Positions 1 to 8,561 of a stretch of DNA of 51,647 nucleotides are shown here, piece by piece (position 1 is the first letter of the stretch; every line of letters begins with the position of its first letter). The stretch covers positions 1-51,647 of the forward strand of contig JAIKXV010000003.1 of NCBI GenBank assembly GCA_024683935.1, in the 5' to 3' direction. The DNA comes from Lachnospiraceae bacterium (GTDB taxonomy: Bacteria; Bacillota_A; Clostridia; Lachnospirales; Lachnospiraceae). Both the position numbers and the translations under genes were made by a program. A model generated the notes under the pieces. It worked only from the letters and a program-made list of their open reading frames with translations, made no database searches and had not been told where the DNA came from.

Positions 1-330
1 TTATCCAGGTTGCAGATAATGATGCAATTCATACATGAGCATTACTCAGAAGAAATTTCTCTTGATGAAATATCAAGTGAAGTAAACGTAAGTAAAAGCA
101 CAGCTTTAAATCTTTTCAACAGATATCTTCACATGACTCCGGTCAACTACCTCATCTCATACCGGCTAAAAGTAGCTGCGGCAGGCTTATCCGGTACAGA
201 AAAGAAAATAAGCACTATTTCCGCAGAATGTGGGTTTAAAAGCTTCGATCATTTTTGCAGAACTTTCAAAAGACACTATGGTTTGACTCCGGGCGAATAT
301 CGAAAAAACAAGTTATTAGGTAGCCAGTGA
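1..330 (+). CDS. AraC-family transcriptional regulator, C-terminal part (5' end outside window)
   Basis: The reading frame is open from the first base, so the start codon lies upstream of the window. The 109 visible residues form the double helix-turn-helix DNA-binding domain of AraC/XylS regulators. The first HTH runs from about EEISLDEISSEVNVSKSTA; the second contains ISTISAECGFKSFDHFCRTF and ends with the family's GLTPGEYRK signature. The sensory domain is not visible, so the ligand cannot be inferred. The gene is convergent with rlmD, and the 77 bases between them show no clear terminator. Confidence 0.85.
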   Translation, partial: LSRLQIMMQFIHEHYSEEISLDEISSEVNVSKSTALNLFNRYLHMTPVNYLISYRLKVAAAGLSGTEKKISTISAECGFKSFDHFCRTFKRHYGLTPGEYRKNKLLGSQ

Positions 331-407
331 TTTCAAAAACATTCGGCATTTACATTGTCTTCGGAAATAACAGTCCATGAGTCAGCATTCTATAAATTAA
401 TTTGCTA

Positions 408-2087
408 TTATATCATCTGAAAATGCCTCATGGCATCCTCAATCGCCTTGATCTTCTCTTCCGGGCATCCAGGCTGTCTACTATCCTCAGATTTTGGCTT
501 ATTATAATTCTCTCTTTCTATAATCCCATGTTTCTTCTTTACCTGCGCAATGTTCAGGTTTGTTACATGAAAACCATAGTGCTCCTGCACCCATTCTTCG
601 ATTTCCTTGTATGTAGCCTTGGCTTCGGCACTTGTTAGATCAAGTTCATCCATATCTACTTTTACGTTGACATGGTGCTTCGCCTCATGAAGTTTGGACA
701 ATAAACATACCGTCTCTACATGTGCGGTGCGGCTGAACTGGTCGAAGACGCGGTAGTGTTCGAGGCGGTAGCCGGAGGAGATAAAAATTTTGAGATCGCG
801 GGCGAGGGTTGCCGGGTCGCAGGAAACATAGACAATCCTTTCCGGCTTCAGTTTTGAGAGGATGTCAAGCACCTCAGGCGCCATGCCCTTTCTTGGCGGG
901 TCAAGAACGACTGCGTCCGCAAAGGCATCCGGATGCTCCCGGAAATAACGGGGAAGGTAATCTTCCGCAGCTGCCGCAGTAAAGTCGGCATTTGTAATTC
1001 CGTTCAGCTCTGCATTCATTTTTGCATCGCGAATGGCTTCCGGAACAATCTCCACGCCATGTACGAAGCAGTTATCCGACTGCACGGCAGCGGCGAGGGT
1101 GATGGTTCCGATGCCGCAGCATATGTCCCAGATTTCAGCTGGGCGTGTATCTGAACCGAAATCCTTTATCCCGGCATATTCTATGGCGCACTGATACAGT
1201 TTCTCCGCCACATCATGGTTCACCTGATAAAAGGACAGCGGAGAAATGCGGAACTTAAGACCGCAGAGTTTATCTTCAATAAAAGCTTCTCCAAAAAGGG
1301 GAATGATCTTTTTCCCAAGTATCACATTGGTCTTTTCGGGATTGATATTCAGGCATACCGACTTCATTCCTGGTATTCCTGCCAGTCTTTCCGCAAGTAT
1401 ATCGGAATGCGGTATCTTTTCCCCGGCAGACACTATCACGGTCAATATCTCTCCGGTATCAAAGCCTTTTCGTATAAGGACGTGGCGGATAAGTCCTTTT
1501 CCTGTGACCTCGTCATAGACCGGCACAGCAAATTCGTCGATAAAGTCAAGGACGGTTCTGAGGATCACCCTGAATTCCGGCGGGGAGAGCTTACAGTCAG
1601 TCTCCGGGACGATATGGTGGGTCCTGCCGGAATAAAAGCCGGCAACCGCCCTGCCTTCAGCGTCTACTCCAACGGGATACTGGGCCTTATTCCGATAACG
1701 GGATGTCTTTTCGGAGGGGACTATCGGCTGTCTCACTCCGTCCAGAATTTCAGGATCAATACCTCCTATGCGGCGGAGACAGTTATACACCTTCTCATCC
1801 TTATATTTCAGTTCGGCTTCATAGGAGATGTGCTGCAGTGTGCATCCCCCACAGGCGGTTGCAACAGGACACACCGGTTCGATCCGGTCCGCAGAAGGCT
1901 CATCGATGCTGATAAGCTTTGCGAATCCGAGGTTTCTTTTTACCTTCATCACCTTGGCAGTGACATGGTCTCCCGGAGCAGTATCCTTAATAAAGAAAGG
2001 AAAGCCATCGATATGCGCGATGCCTTCCCCGTCGTTTCCCAGGCCGTCAATAACGGTCTTTATTTCGTCGTTTTTCTTATATGTCAT
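408..2087 (-). CDS. rlmD: 23S rRNA (uracil-5-)-methyltransferase, RlmD/RumA family, with C-terminal extension
   Basis: SAM-dependent 5-methylation of a uracil in 23S rRNA is the family role. The order is an N-terminal TRAM-like domain (residues about 5-60), an iron-sulfur cysteine cluster (CPVATACGGC plus a later Cys in TDCKLSPPE), a SAM-binding motif (DICCGIGT), the VLDPPRKG motif and the catalytic Cys in YVSCDPATLARD. At 559 aa it is about 100 residues longer than a usual family member (about 450). The extra C-terminal tail, rich in charged residues and containing KKKHGIIERENYNKPKSED, follows the catalytic domain; I recall similar tails in clostridial homologues. It is the last gene of a leftward run after yhaM. 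The exact target base cannot be read from the sequence. Confidence 0.88.
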   Translation of the reverse strand: MTYKKNDEIKTVIDGLGNDGEGIAHIDGFPFFIKDTAPGDHVTAKVMKVKRNLGFAKLISIDEPSADRIEPVCPVATACGGCTLQHISYEAELKYKDEKVYNCLRRIGGIDPEILDGVRQPIVPSEKTSRYRNKAQYPVGVDAEGRAVAGFYSGRTHHIVPETDCKLSPPEFRVILRTVLDFIDEFAVPVYDEVTGKGLIRHVLIRKGFDTGEILTVIVSAGEKIPHSDILAERLAGIPGMKSVCLNINPEKTNVILGKKIIPLFGEAFIEDKLCGLKFRISPLSFYQVNHDVAEKLYQCAIEYAGIKDFGSDTRPAEIWDICCGIGTITLAAAVQSDNCFVHGVEIVPEAIRDAKMNAELNGITNADFTAAAAEDYLPRYFREHPDAFADAVVLDPPRKGMAPEVLDILSKLKPERIVYVSCDPATLARDLKIFISSGYRLEHYRVFDQFSRTAHVETVCLLSKLHEAKHHVNVKVDMDELDLTSAEAKATYKEIEEWVQEHYGFHVTNLNIAQVKKKHGIIERENYNKPKSEDSRQPGCPEEKIKAIEDAMRHFQMI

Positions 2088-2101
2088 TCTAATTTCCCTA
2101 A

Positions 2102-2178
2102 ACCGGAGCGTTTCATCCGGCCCCCACTCGCGCTCGGCGCTCGTAACGGGGGCGTGAACGCTCCCCCGGAGCGTTCAC
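2102..2178 (-). other. GC-rich cluster of three inverted repeats between yhaM and rlmD
   Basis: Three nested or adjacent stem-loops fill this short gap. The first is a perfect 11-base stem, GTGAACGCTCC at 2154-2164 against GGAGCGTTCAC at 2168-2178 with a CCC loop, and it includes the yhaM stop codon. Next is GCCCCC/GGGGGC enclosing further GCGC pairing. Last is CCGGA/TCCGG around 2103-2120. It is more GC-rich than its neighbours and lacks a T-run, so it is not a classic Rho-independent terminator. Confidence 0.6.
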
Positions 2179-3128
2179 CAATCCCCGGCTTTGCGGATGT
2201 TGGATTCGAAGAGTTTATTATATCCCAGCCACTGATCCTTGCGCTCTATGCTGAGTCCCGACATGATCTCGCTGAAGGTCTCCATTTTTGCGTCGGTGTT
2301 ATCCGCCATATTAAGTGCCAGCGCCTCCATCATGGCGGGCTTTTTCGGAGAACCGTATTCGTATTCCCCGTGATGGGCGAGGATACAGTGCTGCAGCTCG
2401 CTTAAAAGCTTCGGCGGAAAGTCCGGAATCTCCCGGGCTTTTTCTCCTATCATCTCGGCTCCCATCACAATGTGTCCCAGGAGCTGCCCGTCATTCGTGT
2501 AATCATTCTGCGGAAATCCCGATATCTCCCTGACCTTTCCTATGTCATGGAGAAGGGAAGCGCTTATCAGCAGGTCGTGGTTAAGTACAGGATAAGCTTT
2601 CACATAATACTTGCAGAGCCTGGTCACAGCCAGGGTGTGCTGCATCAGCCCTCCGACAAAGCTGTGATGAATGGTCTTTGCTGCGGAACGGGTCTTGAAC
2701 TGCTCGGCAAAATCCTTGTCCTCTATGAATATATTCTTTAACAGAGTGTTAAGGTGCTGATTTTTAACGGTTTCTATCACGGCCTTCAGGTCGGTGTACA
2801 TATTATCGATACCATAGGGGCTGACCGGAAGGTAGTCTGCGGGAATGTACTCATTGTCCCTGGCCACCTTTATCCTCCGAAGGGAAGCCTGGAGCGCGCC
2901 CTGATACCTGGATACATCACCGTATACATAGATATAGTCCATCACCTCAAAGTCCGCTATTCCGTCGGAATTGATCTCCCAGACCTTGGCATCCATGGTA
3001 CCCGTCTTATCCTGAAGTATCACATTATAATAAGGCTTGCCGTTTCTGGTTTCCGCCTGAGCCTTGTATTTGCAAAGATATATATCAGAAAGGCTGTCGC
3101 CTTCTTTCAGATCCGCAAGGTATTTCAT
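2175..3128 (-). CDS. yhaM: 3'-5' exoribonuclease YhaM family protein (OB fold + HD domain)
   Basis: The protein has 317 residues, the usual length for YhaM. An OB-fold nucleic-acid binding domain lies at the N-terminus (about residues 10-95; KPYYNVILQDKTGTMDAKVW). An HD phosphohydrolase domain follows, with the metal ligands visible as HHSFVGGLMQHT and SLLHDIGK. Family members degrade RNA or DNA 3' to 5' and take part in mRNA turnover. It starts one base after the htrA-like gene ends, so the two are probably co-transcribed, with rlmD after it. Confidence 0.88.
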   Translation of the reverse strand: MKYLADLKEGDSLSDIYLCKYKAQAETRNGKPYYNVILQDKTGTMDAKVWEINSDGIADFEVMDYIYVYGDVSRYQGALQASLRRIKVARDNEYIPADYLPVSPYGIDNMYTDLKAVIETVKNQHLNTLLKNIFIEDKDFAEQFKTRSAAKTIHHSFVGGLMQHTLAVTRLCKYYVKAYPVLNHDLLISASLLHDIGKVREISGFPQNDYTNDGQLLGHIVMGAEMIGEKAREIPDFPPKLLSELQHCILAHHGEYEYGSPKKPAMMEALALNMADNTDAKMETFSEIMSGLSIERKDQWLGYNKLFESNIRKAGDW

Positions 3129-3129
3129 T

Positions 3130-4536
3130 TTACTTTCTTTCCTTTTCTATTTCGTTCTGCTGTTCCTGTCCTGCCTTGCCGAATTCCACTTCAAAGGTCA
3201 TCTCCTGGAACTCGCCCTGGGAATATCTCTGAACGCTAATAACAGCTTCATCTCCGGGCTGGTACTTCATCATCTGTTCCATGTAATCCTTGAAAGAAGT
3301 GATATCCGCCGTGCCGAGCCTGGTGATCACATCACCGCTCTGTATGCCGCCGGTCATTGCGGGAGAATCAAGAGCAACCTTCGTAACATAGAGTCCTACC
3401 GGCACTCCCTCTTCTTCATTTATCTCAGGAGTCACATCTGCGCCGTAGATACCGAGATAACACTCAGAGGAACCGTTTGAAAGCTTTTCTATGATGCCTT
3501 TAAGATCGGATATCGCATAGGCAGTCAGCAGATTCGGCGCATCCTCCATTGCCGTCTCCCCGGAAATAATACCGATCACCCGGCCGTCATAATCAGTAAT
3601 GATACCGGTGGCTTTTTCGCTGCCGTAAATATCCGTACTCAGCACATGAACCACCTTGTCAGGCAGCGATATCTCCCTCTGATTGGAAGTAGTCCTGCCG
3701 TAGCACTGGCTGCCCTGTATGCCTATCGGAGCGCCAAGTGCCATCACAGGTATGCCGACGATACCTGTACCCTTGGAGCTGCCGAGCTCCGCTTCCTTTA
3801 TGGCGGACTTCGTATCATCCGGAATGGAAGCAAGGGGAACTGAGATTATCGCAAGTCCGGTATCGGGATCCTCCGACTTTACTTCTCCGGGAAGTGTGAA
3901 TTCATCCGCGAAGGTAACGCTCAGCTCCATATCCGCAGTGGTTTCCGGCATTTCCGCAAGTATCAGGAGATCCTTACCGTTATTAGCCACGATAAGCCCT
4001 GTCACCATATTTGAATTCTCGTAGGAATTATCAAACCAATCCGTATCGTTCACTACGGTAGTCACAGTGACAACGGATTTGCAGGTTTCCACCGCTATCT
4101 CTTTAAGAGTCCTGTAAAAACTCTTGTAATCTTCAAGGGAAAGAGAAACATGCTCCGTAACATTATAGGAAATGATCTCAGCCGGAGGTACTGTCTCGGA
4201 TTCAGGCTCGGGCGCTTCTTCGGAAGCCTCCTCTGAAGCCGCCTCATTTTCAGAGGTACTTACTGTCTCCTCCCCGGTGGCCTCCTCACTCGGAGTTACC
4301 ATCTCCTCATCTCTGGGGATATTAACAGTATCAGGAATCGCTTCCTGCCCCGACATGAACTGCCTCGCGATCAGGATAAATACACCGGAAGAAACCGCAC
4401 CGAAAAGCAGGGCTGAGATCAGCAGCATGATGATCTTTGTCAGCACCTTCTTTTTATTGACAGGACGCTCCTTTATGGTCTCCTTTATGAACTGATATTC
4501 AGAAGTATCGTTGTTGTTATTGTCGTCGGTTCCCAT
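3130..4536 (-). CDS. Membrane-anchored HtrA/DegP-like protein with PDZ domain; protease triad apparently lost
   Basis: 468 residues with the layout of HtrA-family serine proteases: a cytoplasmic tail (1-34), one membrane segment (about 35-58), an acidic Ser/Thr/Glu-rich linker (65-120), a trypsin-like beta-barrel (about 150-335) and a C-terminal PDZ domain (about 360-455, GLYVTKVALDSPAMTGGIQSGD). The catalytic positions do not match. The NNHV region that carries His is ILAEM (about 192-196). The TDLAV Asp is Gly in DPDTGLAI (about 227). The GNSGG Ser region is GSEKATG (about 305-311). The surrounding landmarks DYDGRVIGI and ALGAPIG are kept, so alignment is not in doubt. It may act as a scaffold or sensor rather than a protease (inference). 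No ribosome site precedes the ATG. Confidence 0.75.
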   Translation of the reverse strand: MGTDDNNNNDTSEYQFIKETIKERPVNKKKVLTKIIMLLISALLFGAVSSGVFILIARQFMSGQEAIPDTVNIPRDEEMVTPSEEATGEETVSTSENEAASEEASEEAPEPESETVPPAEIISYNVTEHVSLSLEDYKSFYRTLKEIAVETCKSVVTVTTVVNDTDWFDNSYENSNMVTGLIVANNGKDLLILAEMPETTADMELSVTFADEFTLPGEVKSEDPDTGLAIISVPLASIPDDTKSAIKEAELGSSKGTGIVGIPVMALGAPIGIQGSQCYGRTTSNQREISLPDKVVHVLSTDIYGSEKATGIITDYDGRVIGIISGETAMEDAPNLLTAYAISDLKGIIEKLSNGSSECYLGIYGADVTPEINEEEGVPVGLYVTKVALDSPAMTGGIQSGDVITRLGTADITSFKDYMEQMMKYQPGDEAVISVQRYSQGEFQEMTFEVEFGKAGQEQQNEIEKERK

Positions 4537-4545
4537 ATTCGTTTC

Positions 4546-4574
4546 ATTTTATCATTATGGTGTATGCGTGTCTA
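4546..4574 (-). promoter_or_regulatory. Promoter of the htrA-like/yhaM/rlmD operon, probably giving a near-leaderless mRNA
   Basis: On the minus strand there is TAGACA (4574-4569), a 17-base spacer, and TAAAAT (4551-4546). Only nine bases separate the -10 box from the ATG at 4536, and there is no Shine-Dalgarno sequence. Confidence 0.5.
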
Positions 4575-4630
4575 CTGCCCTGTCGCCGAAGGTGATTTAA
4601 TTGTCAAAACATAAAAAGAGATCATAAATG

Positions 4631-4639
4631 TGATATACT
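4631..4639 (+). promoter_or_regulatory. Extended -10 promoter element of mutS2
   Basis: TGATATACT is a TGn-extended -10 box (TATACT at 4634-4639). Eight bases separate it from the ATG at 4648. No convincing -35 hexamer lies at the right distance, as is common for extended -10 promoters. The predicted transcription start falls almost on the start codon. Confidence 0.45.
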
Positions 4640-4647
4640 GTTTTCAT

Positions 4648-7050
4648 ATGAACGATAAAGTCCTTACTACACTCGAATTTCATAAGATACGGGAAATGCT
4701 TGCTGCCCAGGCCTCATCAGAAGGCGGAAAAGAGCTCTGCAGATCCCTTGCCCCCTACGGCACAATAGAAGAGATAGAGCATGCGGAAACCGAAACCGCC
4801 GATGCTTTCCAAAGGATCGTAAAGAACGGCTCCCTGTCCTTTTCAGGCATCCGTGACATAACAAAATCCCTGAAACATGCTGAGGCCGGAGCTGTCTTAA
4901 GCACCACGGAGCTTTTAGACATCGCATCTTTTCTGGAGGCCACAAAAGAGGTAAAGACCTACGGCGGCGACCCCTCCTCCGAGGAGTACATTTCGGATTC
5001 CCTTAGTGACCGTTTTAGCTGTATAGAAAGCATTGACCATACAGCAAAGGAAATACGCCGCTGCATACTGGATGCGGATACGATAGCGGATGACGCCAGC
5101 TCCGAATTAAAAAGCATCCGGCGTCAGATCAGAAATACCCAGGAAAAGGTTCATTCAACCCTTTCCAATATGATAAACGGACGTATCTCCGAGTACCTGA
5201 TGGACAGAATGATAGTAATGAGGGATAACCGCTACTGCATACCTGTCCGGAGCGAGCACAAATCCCAGGTTCCGGGCATTGTCCATGACCAGTCCGGCAC
5301 AGGCTCCACCCTTTTCATCGAGCCCCAGTCGGTGGTAAATATGAATAACCAGATCCGCGAGCTGGAGGCGGCGGAGCGGGACGAGATACAGTCCATCCTC
5401 CGTTCCCTGTCCTTTGAAGCAGGGCAGAATGCGGAGATAATGAATGCGGACTATGTGATCTTAACCGAGCTCGACCTGATCTTTGCCAAAGCAGGCTTGG
5501 CTCTTGAAATGAATGCGGTACGACCCGTATTTAATACCGGGGAGATCATCCGCCTGAGAGCAGCCCGCCACCCGCTTATAGATCCGAAGGAAGTGGTGCC
5601 AATAGACCTGGAGATCGGAGAGAGCTTTGACCTCCTGGTTGTGACAGGACCGAATACCGGAGGAAAGACGGTTTCCTTAAAGACTGTGGGACTCCTGGAG
5701 CTAATGGGCTTATCGGGTCTCCATATCCCTGCGGGGGACAGAAGCGAGCTTTCCTTCTTCCGTGAGATCTATGCTGATATAGGCGACGAACAGTCCATAG
5801 AACAGTCACTCTCCACCTTCTCTTCCCATATGACCAATATCGTGGAGATATTAAAGAATGCAAATATCACCTGCCTCTGCCTCTTTGACGAGCTCTGCGC
5901 AGGTACGGATCCCGCCGAGGGAGCGGCTCTTGCCATGGCTGTGCTGGATCACCTCCATAAAAGGAGCATCCGCACGATGGCCACCACACACTATCCGGAG
6001 CTGAAGGAATATGCTCTTTCCACCTCCTGGGTGGAAAACGCCTGCCTGGAATTTGATGTGGAATCCCTCCGCCCCACCTACCGTATACTGGTAGGAGTTC
6101 CGGGAAAGAGCAACGCCTTTGCGATATCAAAGCGGCTCGGTCTCCCCGATAAGATCATAGATGACGCGAAAAAGCGGATAAACGAGGAAGATGAGAAATT
6201 CGAACAGGTACTGGCGAGCCTCGAGGAAAACCGCATCACCCTGGAAAAGAAGCAGAAGGAAATAAGCGATACCCAGGAGGAGATCGAACGGCTGCAGTCC
6301 GAGCTGGATTCCGGAAAACAGCGGCTTGATGAAGCAAAGGAAAAGATCCTCTCCGCTGCCAGGGAAGAAGCGAGAAGCATATTAAAGGAAGCGAAGGAGA
6401 CTGCGGATCTCGCCATACGGAATATGCAGAAGTATGCGGATTCGGATACTATAAGAGCCGCAGAGAAAGAGCGGACCGCCATCAGAAAATCTCTGAATAG
6501 TACCCTCTCTCCTGCAAGCGATCTTACTCCCTCCCTTTCCTCCACTCCGGAAAAGGACAGGCCGAAGGGGAATTTAAGCAGGAAACAGGTAAAAGTCGGC
6601 ATGAATGTTCGGATCATCTCCCTTAACCTGAAGGGCGTGGTCCAGACACTTCCCGATAAAGACGGGAATCTTTCCGTTCAATGTGGTATTATAAAGTATG
6701 AAGTAAATATCTCTGATCTGAATGCAGAGAATATGCCCCGGCAGGGCTATGGCACCGGCAGCATAACGGGCGGCAAAAAGTCCCTCGGACATGCTAAAAC
6801 CATACACCCCGAGATCAACCTTATCGGAATGAACTCGGATGACGCCAGAGAGGCTTTGTCCTCCTATCTGGATGATGCCTATGTATCCCACTTAAGCCAG
6901 GTAAGAATAGTCCACGGCAAGGGATCCGGCATACTCCGGGAGGCCGTGCGTACATATCTCAAAAACTGTAAATACGTGAAGGATTTCCGCGACGGAGAAT
7001 ACGGAGAAGGTGATTCCGGAGTTACCGTAGCTGTTTTCAAGGATCAGTGA
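4648..7050 (+). CDS. mutS2: MutS2 family ATPase (ribosome-collision/recombination factor) with Smr domain
   Basis: The product is 800 residues. I chose ATG 4648 because MNDKVLTTLEFHKI matches the start of known MutS2 proteins; a GTG at 4630 would add six atypical residues. It has a MutS-type clamp region, Walker A GPNTGGKT (about 334-341), Walker B CLFDELCAGTDP (about 411), a long charged coiled coil (about 505-620), a KOW-like stretch and a C-terminal Smr domain. In the Smr domain HGKGSG is kept, but the usual LDLRG motif reads INLIG, so the conserved Asp and Arg are absent. MutS2 acts on stalled or collided ribosomes in Bacillus and blocks homeologous recombination in other bacteria. It is followed 11 bases later by a response regulator gene. 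Confidence 0.93.
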   Translation: MNDKVLTTLEFHKIREMLAAQASSEGGKELCRSLAPYGTIEEIEHAETETADAFQRIVKNGSLSFSGIRDITKSLKHAEAGAVLSTTELLDIASFLEATKEVKTYGGDPSSEEYISDSLSDRFSCIESIDHTAKEIRRCILDADTIADDASSELKSIRRQIRNTQEKVHSTLSNMINGRISEYLMDRMIVMRDNRYCIPVRSEHKSQVPGIVHDQSGTGSTLFIEPQSVVNMNNQIRELEAAERDEIQSILRSLSFEAGQNAEIMNADYVILTELDLIFAKAGLALEMNAVRPVFNTGEIIRLRAARHPLIDPKEVVPIDLEIGESFDLLVVTGPNTGGKTVSLKTVGLLELMGLSGLHIPAGDRSELSFFREIYADIGDEQSIEQSLSTFSSHMTNIVEILKNANITCLCLFDELCAGTDPAEGAALAMAVLDHLHKRSIRTMATTHYPELKEYALSTSWVENACLEFDVESLRPTYRILVGVPGKSNAFAISKRLGLPDKIIDDAKKRINEEDEKFEQVLASLEENRITLEKKQKEISDTQEEIERLQSELDSGKQRLDEAKEKILSAAREEARSILKEAKETADLAIRNMQKYADSDTIRAAEKERTAIRKSLNSTLSPASDLTPSLSSTPEKDRPKGNLSRKQVKVGMNVRIISLNLKGVVQTLPDKDGNLSVQCGIIKYEVNISDLNAENMPRQGYGTGSITGGKKSLGHAKTIHPEINLIGMNSDDAREALSSYLDDAYVSHLSQVRIVHGKGSGILREAVRTYLKNCKYVKDFRDGEYGEGDSGVTVAVFKDQ

Positions 7051-7061
7051 AAGGATTTTAA

Positions 7062-7772
7062 ATGGTAGATAAACAGAAGGTACTGATAGTAGATGATGAC
7101 AATAATATTGCGGAGCTTATTTCCCTTTATTTCACAAAGGAGTGCTTCGATACAAAGATAGTCAATGACGGCGAAAGCGCCCTGAAGGAATTTGACAGTT
7201 ATAACCCCAATATCATTCTCCTGGATCTCATGCTTCCCGGAATTGACGGATATCAGGTCTGCAGGGAGATACGTACCAGGTCCCAGACTCCGATAATAAT
7301 GATCTCCGCGAAGGGCGAGGTTTTCGATAAGGTGCTGGGGCTGGAACTCGGTGCCGATGATTATATGGAAAAGCCCTTTGACTCAAAGGAGCTTATCGCG
7401 AGGGCAAAGGCTGTGCTCCGCCGTACGAATGCGGCGGCTCCGGCGGCAGAAAGCAGCCGTTCTGATGTAAAAAAGGTGGAATACCCCGATCTCGTCATCA
7501 ACCTTACGAATTATTCCGTTCTCTACTGCGGGAAGGCTCTCGATATGCCGCCAAAAGAACTGGAACTCCTGTACTTCCTGGCTTCTTCACCGAACCAGGT
7601 TTTCACAAGGGAACAGCTTCTCGACCATATCTGGGGATATGAATACATCGGGGACACCAGAACTGTGGATGTGCACATAAAGCGACTCCGGGAAAAACTC
7701 CGGGACCACGAAGCCTGGAGAATATCCACGGTATGGGGGATAGGATACAAATTCGAAAGTGACAGAGTTTAA
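7062..7772 (+). CDS. OmpR/PhoB-family response regulator
   Basis: 236 residues, standard for the family. The N-terminal receiver (about 5-118) shows the acidic pair VDDD, phospho-acceptor Asp in ILLDLMLPG, the Thr/Ser switch in IIMISAKG and Lys in YMEKPFD. The C-terminal winged-helix DNA-binding domain (about 140-232) ends RTVDVHIKRLREKL and WGIGYKF. AAAGGA precedes the start. No histidine kinase gene is adjacent in the same orientation, so its partner is unknown; the hybrid kinase at 8561-11050 is convergent. It probably shares the mutS2 transcript. Confidence 0.92.
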   Translation: MVDKQKVLIVDDDNNIAELISLYFTKECFDTKIVNDGESALKEFDSYNPNIILLDLMLPGIDGYQVCREIRTRSQTPIIMISAKGEVFDKVLGLELGADDYMEKPFDSKELIARAKAVLRRTNAAAPAAESSRSDVKKVEYPDLVINLTNYSVLYCGKALDMPPKELELLYFLASSPNQVFTREQLLDHIWGYEYIGDTRTVDVHIKRLREKLRDHEAWRISTVWGIGYKFESDRV

Positions 7773-7775
7773 GGA

Positions 7776-8561
7776 TTACCAGAGCTTTTTCTGCTTTTCC
7801 TCATTCTCAAGCTTCACAAAGAATTCATCTATACTCTTCACGATCTCATTCGGAGGCAGTGTTTTTAAGAGATAACCCTGGGGCTTCAAGCCCATAACGG
7901 AGGCCACGCTCTCCTTATCGTTTTTACCTGTCAGGAAAATGACCGGAATGGACGCAAAGTCTATTTCGGTCCTTATCATTTCAAGGACCTGTTTCCCGTT
8001 TACAACAGGCATTTCATAATCAAGGAGGATCAGATCCGGCACCTCCCTGCTGATATATTTCATGGCCATGGCTCCCGAATTCGCCGGGATGACATTGTAC
8101 TTCTCGCCCAGCCACTCACGGAGATTTCTCAGCATCGGTCCTGAGTCGTCTACCACCAGAATCTTCCGGAAGTCCGTCTTATCGTGCTGGATCAGATAGG
8201 AATTGATCACGTTGGAGGCTTCCTTTATATCCACAGGGTGGGGGAAAGACTGCGTAATAGCTGCTTCCGGCAGAACCCTCAGGATATCCGTCAGACCGTT
8301 ATCGCCCTCAACAAGGAAAATGGGAATACCCTTTTCGATCCCCAGATCCTTCAGATACACCAGGGCCTCGGTCTTTTCATGGATATTATTTCCCACATAA
8401 AGGATAATGGCATCCATACCATCGCCAAAGCGTCCGATCTCGCCAACATCGGCTCCGACCTTTCTGACCTTGATCTTCTTTTCCACAAGTCTGCGTTCCA
8501 GCGAGCCTACCAGATAACCCTCTATGATCCTGACTATAAGAACATTCTTTTCACCAGCCAT
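7776..8561 (-). CDS. Two-receiver protein: degenerate N-terminal receiver plus intact CheY-like receiver
   Basis: 261 residues without a DNA-binding or enzymatic output domain. Residues about 5-125 look like a receiver fold without the phosphorylation residues. Residues about 133-250 are a complete receiver with KILVVDDSG, phospho-acceptor Asp in ILLDYEMPVVNG, T in IFLTGKN and K in LLKTLPP. The start overlaps the stop of the upstream hybrid kinase (TGATG), so the two are translationally coupled and this protein is the likely phosphoryl acceptor from the kinase's HPt domain (inference). The protein at 33668-34417 is a paralogue: both contain a YLxDLxIE segment at the same place. Confidence 0.75.
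   Translation of the reverse strand: MAGEKNVLIVRIIEGYLVGSLERRLVEKKIKVRKVGADVGEIGRFGDGMDAIILYVGNNIHEKTEALVYLKDLGIEKGIPIFLVEGDNGLTDILRVLPEAAITQSFPHPVDIKEASNVINSYLIQHDKTDFRKILVVDDSGPMLRNLREWLGEKYNVIPANSGAMAMKYISREVPDLILLDYEMPVVNGKQVLEMIRTEIDFASIPVIFLTGKNDKESVASVMGLKPQGYLLKTLPPNEIVKSIDEFFVKLENEEKQKKLW

Noticed and set aside
1215..2405. Long rightward open frame (396 codons) opposite rlmD
   Set aside because: It lies antisense to a clearly conserved methyltransferase, has no ribosome site and its translation has no recognisable domain.
6078..6617. Leftward 179-codon frame inside mutS2
   Set aside because: Ser/Phe-rich reverse reading of the coiled coil; typical artefact.
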